A DNA stretch of 64,000 bases from Terrimonas ferruginea DSM 30193 (GCF_000425585.1 NZ_AUDS01000018.1:90563-154562); one strand, 5' to 3'. Numbered from the stretch's first letter, positions 44,001 through 53,524 are shown. The notes: generated by a model not told the origin, from the letters alone. Program-made: numbers and translations.

Positions 44001-45068
44001 ATGAGCAAATACAAAGCCGGTGTGCTTTTCGGAGACGATCTGGAAGCACTCTACAAAGATGCCAAAGACAATCAGTTTGCCCTTCCTGCCGTAAATACAA
44101 TCGGCACCAACACCATCAATGCCACGCTGGAGACTGCCGCGAAAGTTAATTCGCCCGTAATCATCCAGTTTTCCAATGGCGGAGCACAGTTCATTGCCGG
44201 AAAAGGCATGCCCAACGACAACCTGCAGGGAAATATTGCCGGCGCCATCTCCGGTGCGCTTCATATCCATAATGTGGCAAAATATTACGGCGTTCCTGTA
44301 GTACTGCATACCGACCACGCGGCTAAAAAATGGCTGCCCTGGATCAGCGGTCTGATCGACGCGGGTGAACAATATTTTAAGGAAAAAGGCCAACCTCTTT
44401 TCAGTTCGCATATGCTGGATCTCAGCGAAGAATCCATCGAGGAAAACATCGGAACATCGGTTGAATTCTTCAAACGCATGCAGCCGCTGGGCATGGGCAT
44501 CGAGATCGAACTCGGCGTTACAGGCGGAGAAGAAGACGGCGTTGACAACAGCGACGTGGAGAACTCCAAGTTATACACGCAGCCTGAGGACGTGGCCTAT
44601 GCCGTTAAAGAGCTCAGCAAGGTGGGCCGTCTCTTTACCGTAGCTGCGGCATTCGGTAACGTGCACGGTGTTTATAAACCCGGCAACGTGGAACTCCGCC
44701 CCGAGATACTGCACAACAGCCAGGTGCATATCGAAAAAGAATTCGGCACAGGTCCCAAGCCTGTTTATTTCGTATTCCATGGCGGTAGTGGTTCTCCGCA
44801 ACACCAGATCCGCGAAGCCATCGGCTATGGCGCTATCAAAATGAACATTGATACCGATCTGCAATGGGCATTCTGGGAAGGTGTACTCAACAACTACAAA
44901 AAGAATGAAGGTTATCTGCAGGGACAGCTCGGTAGCCCCGAAGGCCCCGATTCTCCCAATAAAAAATACTACGACCCGCGTGTATGGTTGCGCAAAGGCG
45001 AAGAGAGCTTCATCAAACGTCTCGAAGTGGCGTTCGAAGATCTCAATTGCGTTAACAGAAACGCGTGA
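44001..45068 (+). CDS. fbaA: Fructose-bisphosphate aldolase, class II
   Basis: 355 residues. Zinc and catalytic residues are visible in VVLHTDHAAKKW, ELGVTGGEEDGVDNS, FGNVHGVY and FHGGSGS; KMNIDTDLQWAFW lies near the end. The length and insertions match the E. coli FbaA (class IIa) type. It catalyses the reversible cleavage of fructose-1,6-bisphosphate in glycolysis and gluconeogenesis. TACCTTAG at 43975-43982 is a one-mismatch promoter box 19 bp before the start. It is followed by a repeat and a strong terminator. Confidence 0.97.
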   Translation: MSKYKAGVLFGDDLEALYKDAKDNQFALPAVNTIGTNTINATLETAAKVNSPVIIQFSNGGAQFIAGKGMPNDNLQGNIAGAISGALHIHNVAKYYGVPVVLHTDHAAKKWLPWISGLIDAGEQYFKEKGQPLFSSHMLDLSEESIEENIGTSVEFFKRMQPLGMGIEIELGVTGGEEDGVDNSDVENSKLYTQPEDVAYAVKELSKVGRLFTVAAAFGNVHGVYKPGNVELRPEILHNSQVHIEKEFGTGPKPVYFVFHGGSGSPQHQIREAIGYGAIKMNIDTDLQWAFWEGVLNNYKKNEGYLQGQLGSPEGPDSPNKKYYDPRVWLRKGEESFIKRLEVAFEDLNCVNRNA

Positions 45069-45092
45069 ATGGTCAATCGTCAATCGTGAATA
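45066..45092 (+). repeat. Stop-anchored TGAATGG/TCAATCG heptads after fbaA
   Basis: From the TGA stop: TGAATGG, TCAATCG, TCAATCG, TGAATAT. Four units; the first contains the stop codon. It abuts the terminator stem. Confidence 0.88.
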
Positions 45093-45127
45093 TAAAAAAG
45101 CCAGGAATTTTTCCTGGCTTTTTTATA
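45091..45127. terminator. Strong intrinsic terminator after fbaA
   Basis: Perfect 17-bp stem (45091-45107 with 45111-45127; core AAGCCAGGAA) with a 3-nt loop and a T6 tract. A-tracts on the other side make it bidirectional towards smc. Confidence 0.93.
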
Positions 45128-45201
45128 TCAATAAGTCCATAAGTTCGGCTCAATTAGTTTGCGCCTTTGCGAGAATCCGTTGCTGGTATCGCGCAGGCAA
45201 C

Positions 45202-45235
45202 GGCTGTTTACTTATAACTTAACACTTACTACTCA
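45202..45235 (-). repeat. Stop-anchored TAAGTNN array after smc
   Basis: Read leftward from the TGA stop of smc: TGAGTAG, TAAGTGT, TAAGTTA, TAAGTAA, then ACAGCC. It is the same order and ending as the arrays after the ychF-facing gene and the META gene. Confidence 0.92.
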
Positions 45236-48200
45236 ATTCTGTTGACTCTGCTGCAAATTGCGGAAATCCACACTTACCAGTTTGCTCACACCCGGCTCCT
45301 GCATGGTAACCCCATAAATCACATCCACCGTACTCATCGTTGTTTTGTTGTGCGTAACGATGATGAACTGTGAGTTGTCGCTGAACTGACGGATCATGTT
45401 GGTGAATTTGCCAACGTTGGCGTCATCGAGCGGGGCGTCCACCTCATCGAGGATACAGAACGGTGCGGGCTTGATCAGGTAGATGGCAAACAGCAGCGCC
45501 GTTGCGGTAAGGGTACGCTCTCCACCACTGAGCTGAGTAAGCGTGGTCGGGCGTTTACCTTTCGGACGCGCTACTACATCGATACCTGTTTCGGCAAGGT
45601 TCTCCGGATTATCGAGTATCAGATCGCAATGGTCATCTTCGGTGAACAGGGTCTTGAACACTTTGATAAAGTTATCGCGCACCTGGTTGAATGTTTCGAG
45701 GAATTTCTGGTTAGCCGTTGCTTCCACTTCTTCGATGGTTTTGAGCAGGCTGTCCTTGGCGTTTACGAGGTCGGTCTTTTGTTCAACGATGAACTCATAA
45801 CGCTTTTTCATCTCGGTGAACGCTTCGATTGCCGTCGGGTTTACTTCGCCCAGATTCTCGAGGCGTTTCTTCATGCGATCGGCTTTCTCCTGTAATTCTT
45901 CTACCGGCACATCACCGCTACGCTCTTCGTCGAGGATGTCTTCCAGTTGAATGCGGAACTCTACATTCAGTCTCTCCTTGGTACCGGCGAGCTGGAGTTT
46001 CAGTTCGTTCAGTTTATCCTTGATGGCCGCAAGCAGGTGTTCCACCTGTTCTTTGTCTTTTACTTTATGACGCAGCTCGCTTTCTTTTTCGCTCAGTTGG
46101 TTGCGGATGTTGTAGTAAGTCTGATCCGCTTCGTTCAGTATTTGCTGTTCTTCCTCGCGGCGGCGCATCAGTTCAACTAATCCTTCTTCCAATCCTTTCA
46201 AGGTGGAAGCTGATTCGTCGATATTACCGGATGTGTCAGCGAGTTGAGCGGTATTGCTTTCAATCTGCTGTTTCAGGTCGTTGAGCTGGTTGGTTTTGAA
46301 TTCCAGCTCCTGCTTCAGCGCGGTGATCTTGCTTTGCTGGCGCGTAACATTCAGGTTGAATTCGTTGTATTGCTGTGTGGCTTCGTTATAACCCTGCTCT
46401 GATGCCTGGAAGTCTTCGTTCATTTCCGCCAGGCGCGATTGATAAGACTGCAGTTGTTCGTTGAGGATGGCCAGGTCGTCGCGCACACCCTGCACAGACT
46501 GCTGCGTCTGTTGCATCTGCATGGTCATTTCTTCCAGTCGCTGAAGGCTGCTGCCTTGCAGGCTTTGCAGGTTCTCGATCTTGTTTTGTAAAGCAAATAC
46601 CTGGTTGGTCAGTTGCTGGATTTCTTTTTCCGTTTCGCGGAGTGCCGCTTCACGCAGGTCTTCGCTGTAAGCGATCACTTCGTTGTGACGTGCCTGGATC
46701 TGTGCACGCAAACCTTCCACTACTTCGTGCTGACGGTCGATGTCTTCACGCAGTTTCTCCAGGTTCTTCACACGTCCGATCTTCTTGCCTTCGATCATTC
46801 CAACACTACCGCCGGTAAGAGAATATTTTCCTTTTACATATTTGCCGCTTTTCTCGATCACCACAAAACCGTTGCTGTTTTGTAAGGCGCTTTCCTGTTC
46901 GGCTACAAACACGTTACCTAACAGGTGTACGGCCAACTGGCGGTATTTCTCCTCCACTTCCACTACATCGAGGGCAGCAATGCCGCCTTCCAGTTGGTGA
47001 TCGGCCGTGGCATGTGCATGTTCGTTGATCTTATCGAGCAGGAAGAAGTTGGCCTTGCCTTTCTTGTGGTCGTCGAGCAGTCGCACAGCCTGCAGTCCCT
47101 CTTCGAGGTTGTTGACTACGTAATAGCTGAGATAAGGCTCCAGCACATTTTCGAGGGCGGTACGGTATTCTTCTTTTACGTAAAGAATATCGGAAAGGAT
47201 CGGCGCGGTATGATTCCAGCCGGTGTTGTTGTGCAGGAACTTCACACTTTCGGGATATCCTTCCATCGAGTCGATCATGCTTTTCAGCAGGTCGTGTTCG
47301 TTTTTCTTTGAATCGAGTTTGCGTGTTTCTTCCGCCAGTTCGTTGCGCAGTTCTTCGAGCACGGATTGTGTCTGAAGAATTTGCTCACGCGTTTGTTCCT
47401 GGTGACGTTGCAACTGTTCGAGGTCTGTCTTCTTCACCTCCAGTTCCTTTTCACGAACCAGCCGTTCTTCATCCAGTTGACGGAGCTGGCTGTCGCGTTG
47501 TTCGCGTTCGTCTTCTATTTGCTGAATGGCGCGTTGCAGGTTTTGAACGGATGTATCGGCAACGGCTACTTTTTTCTCTGCATCGAACTGGTTGCGTTGT
47601 ACCTGCTGGTATTCGTTACGGAGCGAGTCGAGTGACTGGCGTTTTTCATCCAGCACTTTGCGGCGTGCGTCGGCCTCTTCGCGCAGGTTCACCAGTTGAT
47701 CGGAAAAGCCGGAAAAGGCTTTCTCTTCTTCTTCGATCTGCAGGCTGGTGAACAAAATGCTTTCGTCGATGCCTTTGAGCTGGCCACCTGCTTTTTCCAG
47801 GAATGCTTTCAGGCTTGTTTCGCGTTCTTTGAGGTATTCGAGGCGTTGTGCTGCGAGGTTCTTTTCGTTCTCGCGGGTGCGTACCTGTTGTACGAGTTCG
47901 TTGAACGTATGTTGCATGCTTTGCAGCGCGCGTTCTTTTTCGATGAAACCAACTTTCTCCTGCTCGAGTGCCGCTTCTGCTGTGGCGATCTCGGCTTCCA
48001 TGCGTACTTTCTTATCGGTCTCGGTCTCGTGTTTTTCTGTAAGGTCTTTGTAGGTGAGGTTGAACCCTTCGAGTGCTGCTTTGGCGAGTTCGATGCTGAT
48101 CTCGCGGTAATCTTTTTTAATCTCGTGGTATTTCTCCGCCTTCTTTGCCTGGCTTTCGAGTGCTTTCAACTGGTTGTTGATCTCGAACAGCAGGTCTTCG

Positions 48201-48772
48201 ATACGGGCGAGGTCCTGCTCGGTAGCATCGAGTTTCTGGCGGGCTTCTTTCTTCCGCGTTTTATAGATGGAAATGCCGGCAGCCTGTTCCAGCATGCGGC
48301 GGCGGCTGTTGTCTTTGTCTTTGATGAGGTCGTCCACCATGCCCAGCTCGATGATGGCATAGGAGTCGGTGGAAATACCGGTATCCATGAACAGGTTCTG
48401 GATATCCTTGAGACGGCATTGCACGTCGTTAAGACGGTATTCGCTCTCCCCGCTTTTGTAAAATTTGCGGGTGATGGTAACGGTGCTGAATTCGGTGGGC
48501 AGCAGGTTCCGCGTGTTCTCAAAAGTGAGGCTCACTTCGGCCAGGCCGCTGGCGGAACGGGTCTTGGAACCGTTGAATACCAGGCTGTCGAGGTTTTCGC
48601 TCCTCAACTGGCTGATCTTTTGTTCGCCGATCACCCAGCGGATGCTGTCAACGATATTGGATTTTCCGCAACCATTGGGCCCCACAATACCGGTAATGTT
48701 GTCGTCGAAGTTCACAACCGTCTTGTCGGCAAAGCTTTTGAAGCCCTTGATTTCTAAACTCTTTAATCTCAC
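45233..48772 (-). CDS. smc: Chromosome segregation protein SMC
   Basis: 1,179 residues. The N-terminal head has Walker A GPNGCGKSNIVDSI and FADKTVVNF; long coiled coils (about 170-500 and 660-1000) flank a hinge (about 510-640). The C-terminal head has the signature LSGGERTLTATALLFAIYLI and Walker B CILDEVDAPLDDAN. It is the ATPase of condensin, compacting and segregating the chromosome with ScpAB, which are not in this window. It is monocistronic, with no clear promoter box in the 191 bp upstream. Confidence 0.98.
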   Translation of the reverse strand: MRLKSLEIKGFKSFADKTVVNFDDNITGIVGPNGCGKSNIVDSIRWVIGEQKISQLRSENLDSLVFNGSKTRSASGLAEVSLTFENTRNLLPTEFSTVTITRKFYKSGESEYRLNDVQCRLKDIQNLFMDTGISTDSYAIIELGMVDDLIKDKDNSRRRMLEQAAGISIYKTRKKEARQKLDATEQDLARIEDLLFEINNQLKALESQAKKAEKYHEIKKDYREISIELAKAALEGFNLTYKDLTEKHETETDKKVRMEAEIATAEAALEQEKVGFIEKERALQSMQHTFNELVQQVRTRENEKNLAAQRLEYLKERETSLKAFLEKAGGQLKGIDESILFTSLQIEEEEKAFSGFSDQLVNLREEADARRKVLDEKRQSLDSLRNEYQQVQRNQFDAEKKVAVADTSVQNLQRAIQQIEDEREQRDSQLRQLDEERLVREKELEVKKTDLEQLQRHQEQTREQILQTQSVLEELRNELAEETRKLDSKKNEHDLLKSMIDSMEGYPESVKFLHNNTGWNHTAPILSDILYVKEEYRTALENVLEPYLSYYVVNNLEEGLQAVRLLDDHKKGKANFFLLDKINEHAHATADHQLEGGIAALDVVEVEEKYRQLAVHLLGNVFVAEQESALQNSNGFVVIEKSGKYVKGKYSLTGGSVGMIEGKKIGRVKNLEKLREDIDRQHEVVEGLRAQIQARHNEVIAYSEDLREAALRETEKEIQQLTNQVFALQNKIENLQSLQGSSLQRLEEMTMQMQQTQQSVQGVRDDLAILNEQLQSYQSRLAEMNEDFQASEQGYNEATQQYNEFNLNVTRQQSKITALKQELEFKTNQLNDLKQQIESNTAQLADTSGNIDESASTLKGLEEGLVELMRRREEEQQILNEADQTYYNIRNQLSEKESELRHKVKDKEQVEHLLAAIKDKLNELKLQLAGTKERLNVEFRIQLEDILDEERSGDVPVEELQEKADRMKKRLENLGEVNPTAIEAFTEMKKRYEFIVEQKTDLVNAKDSLLKTIEEVEATANQKFLETFNQVRDNFIKVFKTLFTEDDHCDLILDNPENLAETGIDVVARPKGKRPTTLTQLSGGERTLTATALLFAIYLIKPAPFCILDEVDAPLDDANVGKFTNMIRQFSDNSQFIIVTHNKTTMSTVDVIYGVTMQEPGVSKLVSVDFRNLQQSQQN

Positions 48773-48963
48773 AACTTTCAGATTTAGTCAGGCGGCGAAT
48801 ATAAGCCAAACCGGGCAGATTAAAGGAGGCCTTTCACCCCTTTTATGCACAAGCCGCGGGGAAAACATGTGGGAAGAAAACGGTCTTTTTTCTTGCGGCT
48901 GCCGGGAGCTGTTGCCACAGGGTTGTCACTCACCGGGGCGAGTTTTGGCAAAAGACAAATTTT

Positions 48964-49608
48964 ATGGAAAAAACAGACCTTCTCAAGACCGATCCTGACT
49001 ACTACCGTGCAACAAAACACCCGTCCATGCTGCGTTTGGGCCCACTGCCCTACTTATCCGTTTCCGGCCAGGGCGATCCGTCGGGCAAAGCTTTCGCAGA
49101 AAGGGTAAAACTGCTGTACAGCCTGATTTACGCTGTTAAGTTCCGGTACAAGGAAGAAAACCGGGATTTTGTGGTGGCTAAACTGGAGGGACTTTGGTGG
49201 TACGACGAAGCACGCTGGGGTACACCATCAGTATCCGAAGCGCCCAAAGTGATCCCCCGGGACGTGTGGGAGTACAAATTGCTGATCCGGCTGCCCGTTT
49301 TTGTGACGGCAGAATCGGTAGCAGCCACCTGGAATGCCATCGCCGGCAAAAGGCAGATTGCGGGCGTAGAACCACCCGCTTTTGAATTGCTGGAAGAAGG
49401 CGACGTGGTACAAATCCTGCACACCGGTCCATTCGACAAAGAACCTGAGACGCTGGCCAGGCTGCAGGAATACATGTCGGATAAAAAAATGGACAGGAAT
49501 GGCTTTCACCACGAAATCTACCTCTCCGATTTCCGGCGTACGGCTCCTGAAAAACTGCGCACCATTCTCCGCGAACCCGTGAAAGTTTTCGGAACGGGAA
49601 TTGCCTGA
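48964..49608 (+). CDS. GyrI-like small-molecule-binding domain protein
   Basis: 214 residues, soluble. It starts MEKTDLLKTDPDYYRATKHP and has the family stretch LPYLSVSGQGDPSGKAFAER, then LYSLIYAVKFRYKE and LEGLWWYD; the end is HHEIYLSDFRRTAPEKLRT. GyrI-like/SHS2 domains bind or hydrolyse small hydrophobic compounds and often sit with efflux regulators, but no DNA-binding domain is attached here. It starts 20 bp before the transporter gene on the same strand, so the two are probably one operon. Confidence 0.88.
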   Translation: MEKTDLLKTDPDYYRATKHPSMLRLGPLPYLSVSGQGDPSGKAFAERVKLLYSLIYAVKFRYKEENRDFVVAKLEGLWWYDEARWGTPSVSEAPKVIPRDVWEYKLLIRLPVFVTAESVAATWNAIAGKRQIAGVEPPAFELLEEGDVVQILHTGPFDKEPETLARLQEYMSDKKMDRNGFHHEIYLSDFRRTAPEKLRTILREPVKVFGTGIA

Positions 49609-49627
49609 CTATGCGTAAATTGAATAC

Positions 49628-50695
49628 ATGACCGATGTCACCTACCGTTCCCTGCAACGGCTTCTCTACCTTGCTGCGGCACTCTTTATCGGAATATGGT
49701 TTTTGCACGAAGTGCTGCAGGTTGTGCTGTTGTTTTTCTTCGCGATTGTATTTACGATCGTGCTGAATGCGCCGGTGACCTGGCTGGAAAAACGTAACTG
49801 GTCGCGGACATGGGCGGCATTGGCGGTGTTCTTTGGAATGATCGTGTTTCTCGGACTGATCGGATGGATGGTGGTGCCTAAAATTGTGACACAGGTAAAA
49901 CTGCTGGCCACGAATCTTCCGGGATACATCGAACAACTGCGGACGATGTTGTCGGGCTGGCTGGGCGACCAGGTGACGGAAGAATCAAACCCGCTGACAC
50001 CCGAAGCCCTGAAGGCCGATATGCCTTCTGCATCGACGCTTTTTTTCGGCATCGGTCAGTACTTCATGGGTGTGGCAAGCCGCATACTGCTGGTGATCTT
50101 TTTCTTCTGCCTGGTGATATACATGCTTATTAATCCGCGTCCGCTACTGGCTTTGTATCTCTCTTTTTTTCCTACACAAAAAAGAGATACCGCAGCAGAA
50201 GCTTTTGCCAATGCATCCGTAATGACGATCGGTTGGATGTGGTCCAACATTTTTGCCGGCGCTATCCGCGCAACGATAGTGTGGATATTCCTGTACTTTA
50301 TGGGGATTCCCGGTGTATGGGTTTGGGCGGGCGTCACTTTTTTTGCGGAGCTTATTCCGCGGATAGGTTTTTATATCATGTCGGTACCTCCTATTCTCAT
50401 CGCACTGACCATCTCCCCGACCCTGGCGATGTGGACAGCCGGTTTTTATATCGTGCTCGACGAGATTATCGGTGATTTGATACTGCCACGCATCCGTTCC
50501 AATACGATGAAAATTCATCCGGTATCGATCCTGCTGATGTTGATGCTGATGTCGGCGGCATTCGGGATCATGGGTGCTTTCATCGCTACACCCTTAACGG
50601 CTTTTATCAAAGCGCATTTTGAAGCATTCAACAAAAATCGCCAGGAGCCCGAACTGAAAGACCGCAATATCGAGCGGATGTTATTCCGGAAGTGA
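49628..50695 (+). CDS. AI-2E (TqsA/PerM-like) family transporter
   Basis: 355 residues, about eight membrane helices. An N-terminal helix pair (LLYLAAALFIGIWFLHEVLQ, VVLLFFFAIVFTIVLNAPVT) is followed by a soluble loop (about 85-140) and a helical block with FYIMSVPPILIALTISPTLA and a closing GIMGAFIATPLTAFIKAH. The family moves varied solutes or ions; AI-2 itself need not be the substrate. It follows the GyrI-like gene by 19 bp. Confidence 0.93.
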   Translation: MTDVTYRSLQRLLYLAAALFIGIWFLHEVLQVVLLFFFAIVFTIVLNAPVTWLEKRNWSRTWAALAVFFGMIVFLGLIGWMVVPKIVTQVKLLATNLPGYIEQLRTMLSGWLGDQVTEESNPLTPEALKADMPSASTLFFGIGQYFMGVASRILLVIFFFCLVIYMLINPRPLLALYLSFFPTQKRDTAAEAFANASVMTIGWMWSNIFAGAIRATIVWIFLYFMGIPGVWVWAGVTFFAELIPRIGFYIMSVPPILIALTISPTLAMWTAGFYIVLDEIIGDLILPRIRSNTMKIHPVSILLMLMLMSAAFGIMGAFIATPLTAFIKAHFEAFNKNRQEPELKDRNIERMLFRK

Positions 50696-50731
50696 GGCTT
50701 AGAGGGCCGAAGTATCGGCCTCAGCAAGTTC

Positions 50732-50759
50732 CTATTCACCATTCACTATTCACCATTCA
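50732..50759 (-). repeat. Stop-anchored TGAATGG/TGAATAG heptads
   Basis: Read leftward from the TGA stop of the TspO-like gene: TGAATGG, TGAATAG, TGAATGG, TGAATAG. The first unit is the stop codon plus four bases. Confidence 0.92.
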
Positions 50760-51602
50760 CTTCAACGATTCCTGCTGCTGCGGAAAAGGTGAGTTTGTCA
50801 ACCGGTAACGTTTGGCCACGGCCAGGTTGCGGATCAATTGTGCCAGGCAACAAACCGCCACAATGCCCAATACGATCCATGCGGCCTGTATCACCAGCTG
50901 GTCTTCTGCATTGCCACGCTCCTGTCTTTTGGAAATGATGCCATATAATGCCCAAACAACGACCAACCCAAAGAATACATTCTTACGTGCGAAGATCATG
51001 AACAGGCTCAATAAACCTGCTACACCAATCATGATGCGCGCCCAATTAACAGCAGCAATACCTGCACCGTCCCAGTTTTTGGACACCAGAAAAATGGAAA
51101 GATTCGCAATCGTGGCAATACTGATCCAGCCCAGGTAAATACTCAAAGGAAATTGCGTGAATATTTTGCTGCCAGCCGTCTCGTTGGGTTGATGGATGTG
51201 AAGCTGTCCATGAATAACGATCAGGGTAACGAGTTGACCCAATATCAATGCTGCCGCTACCGCTACATTGCCTGAAGTCCAGACGATGAGCCAGCCGATG
51301 GTCAGCAAATTGTTGACGATAAACCAGCCACCGGCCTTGCGGATGTCGACATTACCCGGATGATCGAAAGGTTTTGTAAAGGCGACAATCAGATGCCTGA
51401 TTGTAAAAGCCAGCAAAGCTGTGTAAATAACGCCCCAAATAGCAAACGTAAAGCCCGCCGGTGTAAAGAAGGAGTCGTAACGATCCGATACGTCGCCTAC
51501 ATTGTTTTCGTTGATTAACTGCGATTGTGTGCCGTAAGCGAGTATGATCTGTGCTACAACTGCCAACAGGCAAAGCATGGCAAGGTTTTTTGTCTTTTGC
51601 AT
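50757..51602 (-). CDS. TspO/MBR-related tryptophan-rich membrane protein
   Basis: 281 residues, about eight helices, so longer than the classical five-helix TspO. The motif FTPAGFTFAIWGVIYTALLA at about 46-65 corresponds to the TspO signature, and further W-rich helices follow (GWLIVWTSGNVAVA, YLGWISIATIANLSIFLVSK). TspO homologues bind porphyrins or other hydrophobic ligands in membranes. Here the C-terminal helices add a second membrane block. It may instead be a PQ-loop-like or bacteriorhodopsin-unrelated carrier, so the name is provisional. Confidence 0.75.
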   Translation of the reverse strand: MQKTKNLAMLCLLAVVAQIILAYGTQSQLINENNVGDVSDRYDSFFTPAGFTFAIWGVIYTALLAFTIRHLIVAFTKPFDHPGNVDIRKAGGWFIVNNLLTIGWLIVWTSGNVAVAAALILGQLVTLIVIHGQLHIHQPNETAGSKIFTQFPLSIYLGWISIATIANLSIFLVSKNWDGAGIAAVNWARIMIGVAGLLSLFMIFARKNVFFGLVVVWALYGIISKRQERGNAEDQLVIQAAWIVLGIVAVCCLAQLIRNLAVAKRYRLTNSPFPQQQESLK

Positions 51603-51710
51603 AACAGGGAGGTTTATTCCCTGAATGTAGATAAAAAACTATGCCACGGCACGGAAAGTTTGTTCAGCCATGACATTACACATTTCTTTATTTTTAATAA
51701 AAAACCGATT

Positions 51711-52211
51711 ATGCTTAGCCGAATCACCTTCTCCACCGCAATATTGGCCCTTAGTCTGGCTGCCTGCAACAACACCGATAAAACAAACGGATCATCAACC
51801 GATAATAAGGACACGCCCATCGTTCAGCAAACTACGCCGGTTGCACCGGATAACTTATCGACCGATACCACCAAACATCTGCAAGGCACCTGGGTGCTCA
51901 ATTATATCACTGGTCCGCGGATTGCATTCGACGGATTATATCCTGAAAACAAACCACAGATACAGTTGGATGCCTCCGGTAATCTCTCGGGTAACACGAG
52001 TTGTAACAGCTTCTCTGCTCCGTTGACCATTACCGGTCATGAATGGAAAACCGGCGACATTACGCAAACTGAAAAGGCCTGCAAAGGAAGTGGTGAACAG
52101 GTTTTTCTTTCCACGCTTAAGAAGGTGAATAAGTATGACGTGACAGATGGTAATACCTTGCAGTTAATGTCGGGAGATATTGCGGTCATGCGGTTTACAA
52201 AGAAGTTATAA
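51711..52211 (+). CDS. META-domain lipoprotein (HslJ-like)
   Basis: 166 residues from the ATG at 51711. The frame is open to 51525 but that portion overlaps the divergent gene and lacks a signal. Lipobox LAAC with Cys19. The META domain (about 55-165) has LQGTWVLNYITGP, GNLSGNTSCNSFSA and the central EKACKGSGEQVFLSTLKKVN. Such lipoproteins, named for HslJ, are linked to heat shock and novobiocin resistance in E. coli; the mechanism is not known. The stop codon TAA is the first unit of a heptad array. Confidence 0.9.
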   Translation: MLSRITFSTAILALSLAACNNTDKTNGSSTDNKDTPIVQQTTPVAPDNLSTDTTKHLQGTWVLNYITGPRIAFDGLYPENKPQIQLDASGNLSGNTSCNSFSAPLTITGHEWKTGDITQTEKACKGSGEQVFLSTLKKVNKYDVTDGNTLQLMSGDIAVMRFTKKL

Positions 52212-52241
52212 GTTTTAAGTTATAAGTTGTAAGTAACAGCC
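52209..52241 (+). repeat. Stop-anchored TAAGTNN array ending AACAGCC
   Basis: From the TAA stop: TAAGTTT, TAAGTTA, TAAGTTG, TAAGTAA, then CAGCC. All four units are phased with the stop codon. Confidence 0.92.
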
Positions 52242-52372
52242 AGCCTGTTCTTTGCGTCTTTGCCCTTTATGCGCCTTTGCGTGAATTTTCCGCTGTTCAC
52301 TATAACCTACCATTTATTACCTATTACGGCTGTTCCTGGCATAATAATTTGTCCCTATAAGCAAACAAGCAT

Positions 52373-52594
52373 ATGAAGAAGAAACGTTTTAGAAACTACC
52401 TGAGCAAGCGTGCGGAAAATACACCGATGAAAGACCAGGAATCGGTGGCCTCTCATTCTGATGAAAAGATCGATCAGGATTACCCGGGATTTCCGCGCGG
52501 CCATGCTTCCAAAAAGATCATCAAACCCGAAACGGAGACAGACGAAAAAACCGCAGACGTTGATAATTCCGACGGTGAAAAAGAATCTGGTTAA
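52373..52594 (+). CDS. Small highly charged protein, hypothetical
   Basis: 73 residues, Lys/Glu/Asp-rich and probably disordered (start MKKKRFRNYLSKRAENTP; middle DQDYPGFPRGHASKKI; acidic tail). No signal peptide. I do not recognise a family. The DYPGFPRGHASK core looks selectable. It ends in a 4-bp stop-to-stop overlap with the convergent hydrolase gene. Confidence 0.6.
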   Translation: MKKKRFRNYLSKRAENTPMKDQESVASHSDEKIDQDYPGFPRGHASKKIIKPETETDEKTADVDNSDGEKESG

Positions 52595-53511
52595 TGTACG
52601 CCGTTACGCAACTGTAATGCTTTGTCGTACACACGCAAAATAGCATCACGGATAGCAGGCCACTCAAATTGCGCCAACCGGTGTTCCCTGTTTTGAAAGA
52701 AATGAATATCGAGATACGGCGCATTCACCAGGTGTTCGCGGGCGAAACCTGCGTTAGCCGTATCGATCAATTCATCATGTGCACCCTGCATATAGGCCAC
52801 CGGCACGCGGATGTTTTTCCATAGCGGCAGCATTTTTTCCAGCTCCTCTTTGTGATGCATCTTTTCTGTATTGGCCGAACGGAAGATGCGCGGGATGAAC
52901 CAGCGGATCGACCAGTGCTCAATCATGGGAGTAAACCAGAACATCTTTTCCAGGCCCGGTCCCAGCGAAGGTCCGGTCAATACCAATCCATCCACCAGTT
53001 CAGGATAATCCATAGCCAGGCGACACGCAACGGAAGAGCCATAGGAACCACCGGCGATGATCACCGGGTGATGCGCTTTGGTTAAACTATCCAATAAGGG
53101 GCGGATCAATGCAGCCTGTTCCCCGATCGAAGGTTCCGGATTGCCCAGTTCCGAATAACCGTATCCAGGCCGGTCAACCGTGATCATCCGGAAGGTTTTT
53201 TGTAAGGAAGAATCGGCGTATCGCCCGGCATAATAACTCATGGAACCCGGCGAACCGTGCAGCATCAGTAAGGTAGGCAACGAATCGGCACCTACTACGG
53301 CATAACGCAATGTTCTTCCCCTGGCCGTGTAATAACCGATCTTGCCGTCGATGCCGCGTTCTGTAAACATTTTACGCAGTTCGTCATCCGGCTTGCGGAA
53401 CTGTACAAACTGGTCAAAAATCAGGCAGGCGATGATGAATACAACCAGTGAGGTTATAAGAATGCGAAGTGACCGTCGGAGCCAGCGGTAAGGTCGCTGT
53501 TTGTTTTTCAT
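52591..53511 (-). CDS. Alpha/beta hydrolase, membrane-anchored
   Basis: 306 residues from the ATG at 53511 (frame open to 53562 without support). An N-terminal anchor helix (LRILITSLVVFIIACLIF, about 12-30) precedes the hydrolase core. Oxyanion region LMLHGSPGSM, nucleophile elbow GGSYGSS, and a late His in NREHRLAQFEW are present, with an acid likely in GAHDELID. The substrate is unknown. It is convergent with the small charged gene. Confidence 0.88.
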   Translation of the reverse strand: MKNKQRPYRWLRRSLRILITSLVVFIIACLIFDQFVQFRKPDDELRKMFTERGIDGKIGYYTARGRTLRYAVVGADSLPTLLMLHGSPGSMSYYAGRYADSSLQKTFRMITVDRPGYGYSELGNPEPSIGEQAALIRPLLDSLTKAHHPVIIAGGSYGSSVACRLAMDYPELVDGLVLTGPSLGPGLEKMFWFTPMIEHWSIRWFIPRIFRSANTEKMHHKEELEKMLPLWKNIRVPVAYMQGAHDELIDTANAGFAREHLVNAPYLDIHFFQNREHRLAQFEWPAIRDAILRVYDKALQLRNGVH

Positions 53512-53516
53512 GGTTG

Positions 53517-53524
53517 TATCTTTG
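53517..53524 (+). promoter_or_regulatory. Possible promoter box for the aldo/keto reductase gene
   Basis: TATCTTTG matches TAnnTTTG exactly. It lies 86 bp before the aldo/keto reductase start and just upstream of the divergent hydrolase start. The nearest TTG upstream is about 15 bp away, so spacing is imperfect. Confidence 0.3.

Noticed and set aside
43650..44411. 253-codon minus-strand ORF spanning fbaA and the A2M-like gene start
   Set aside because: It overlaps two well-supported genes and shows no domain or start context.
47696..48757. 353-codon plus-strand ORF opposite smc
   Set aside because: Antisense of the SMC N-terminal head and coiled coil; Phe/Leu/Cys-rich junk typical of reverse-frame Glu/Lys codons.
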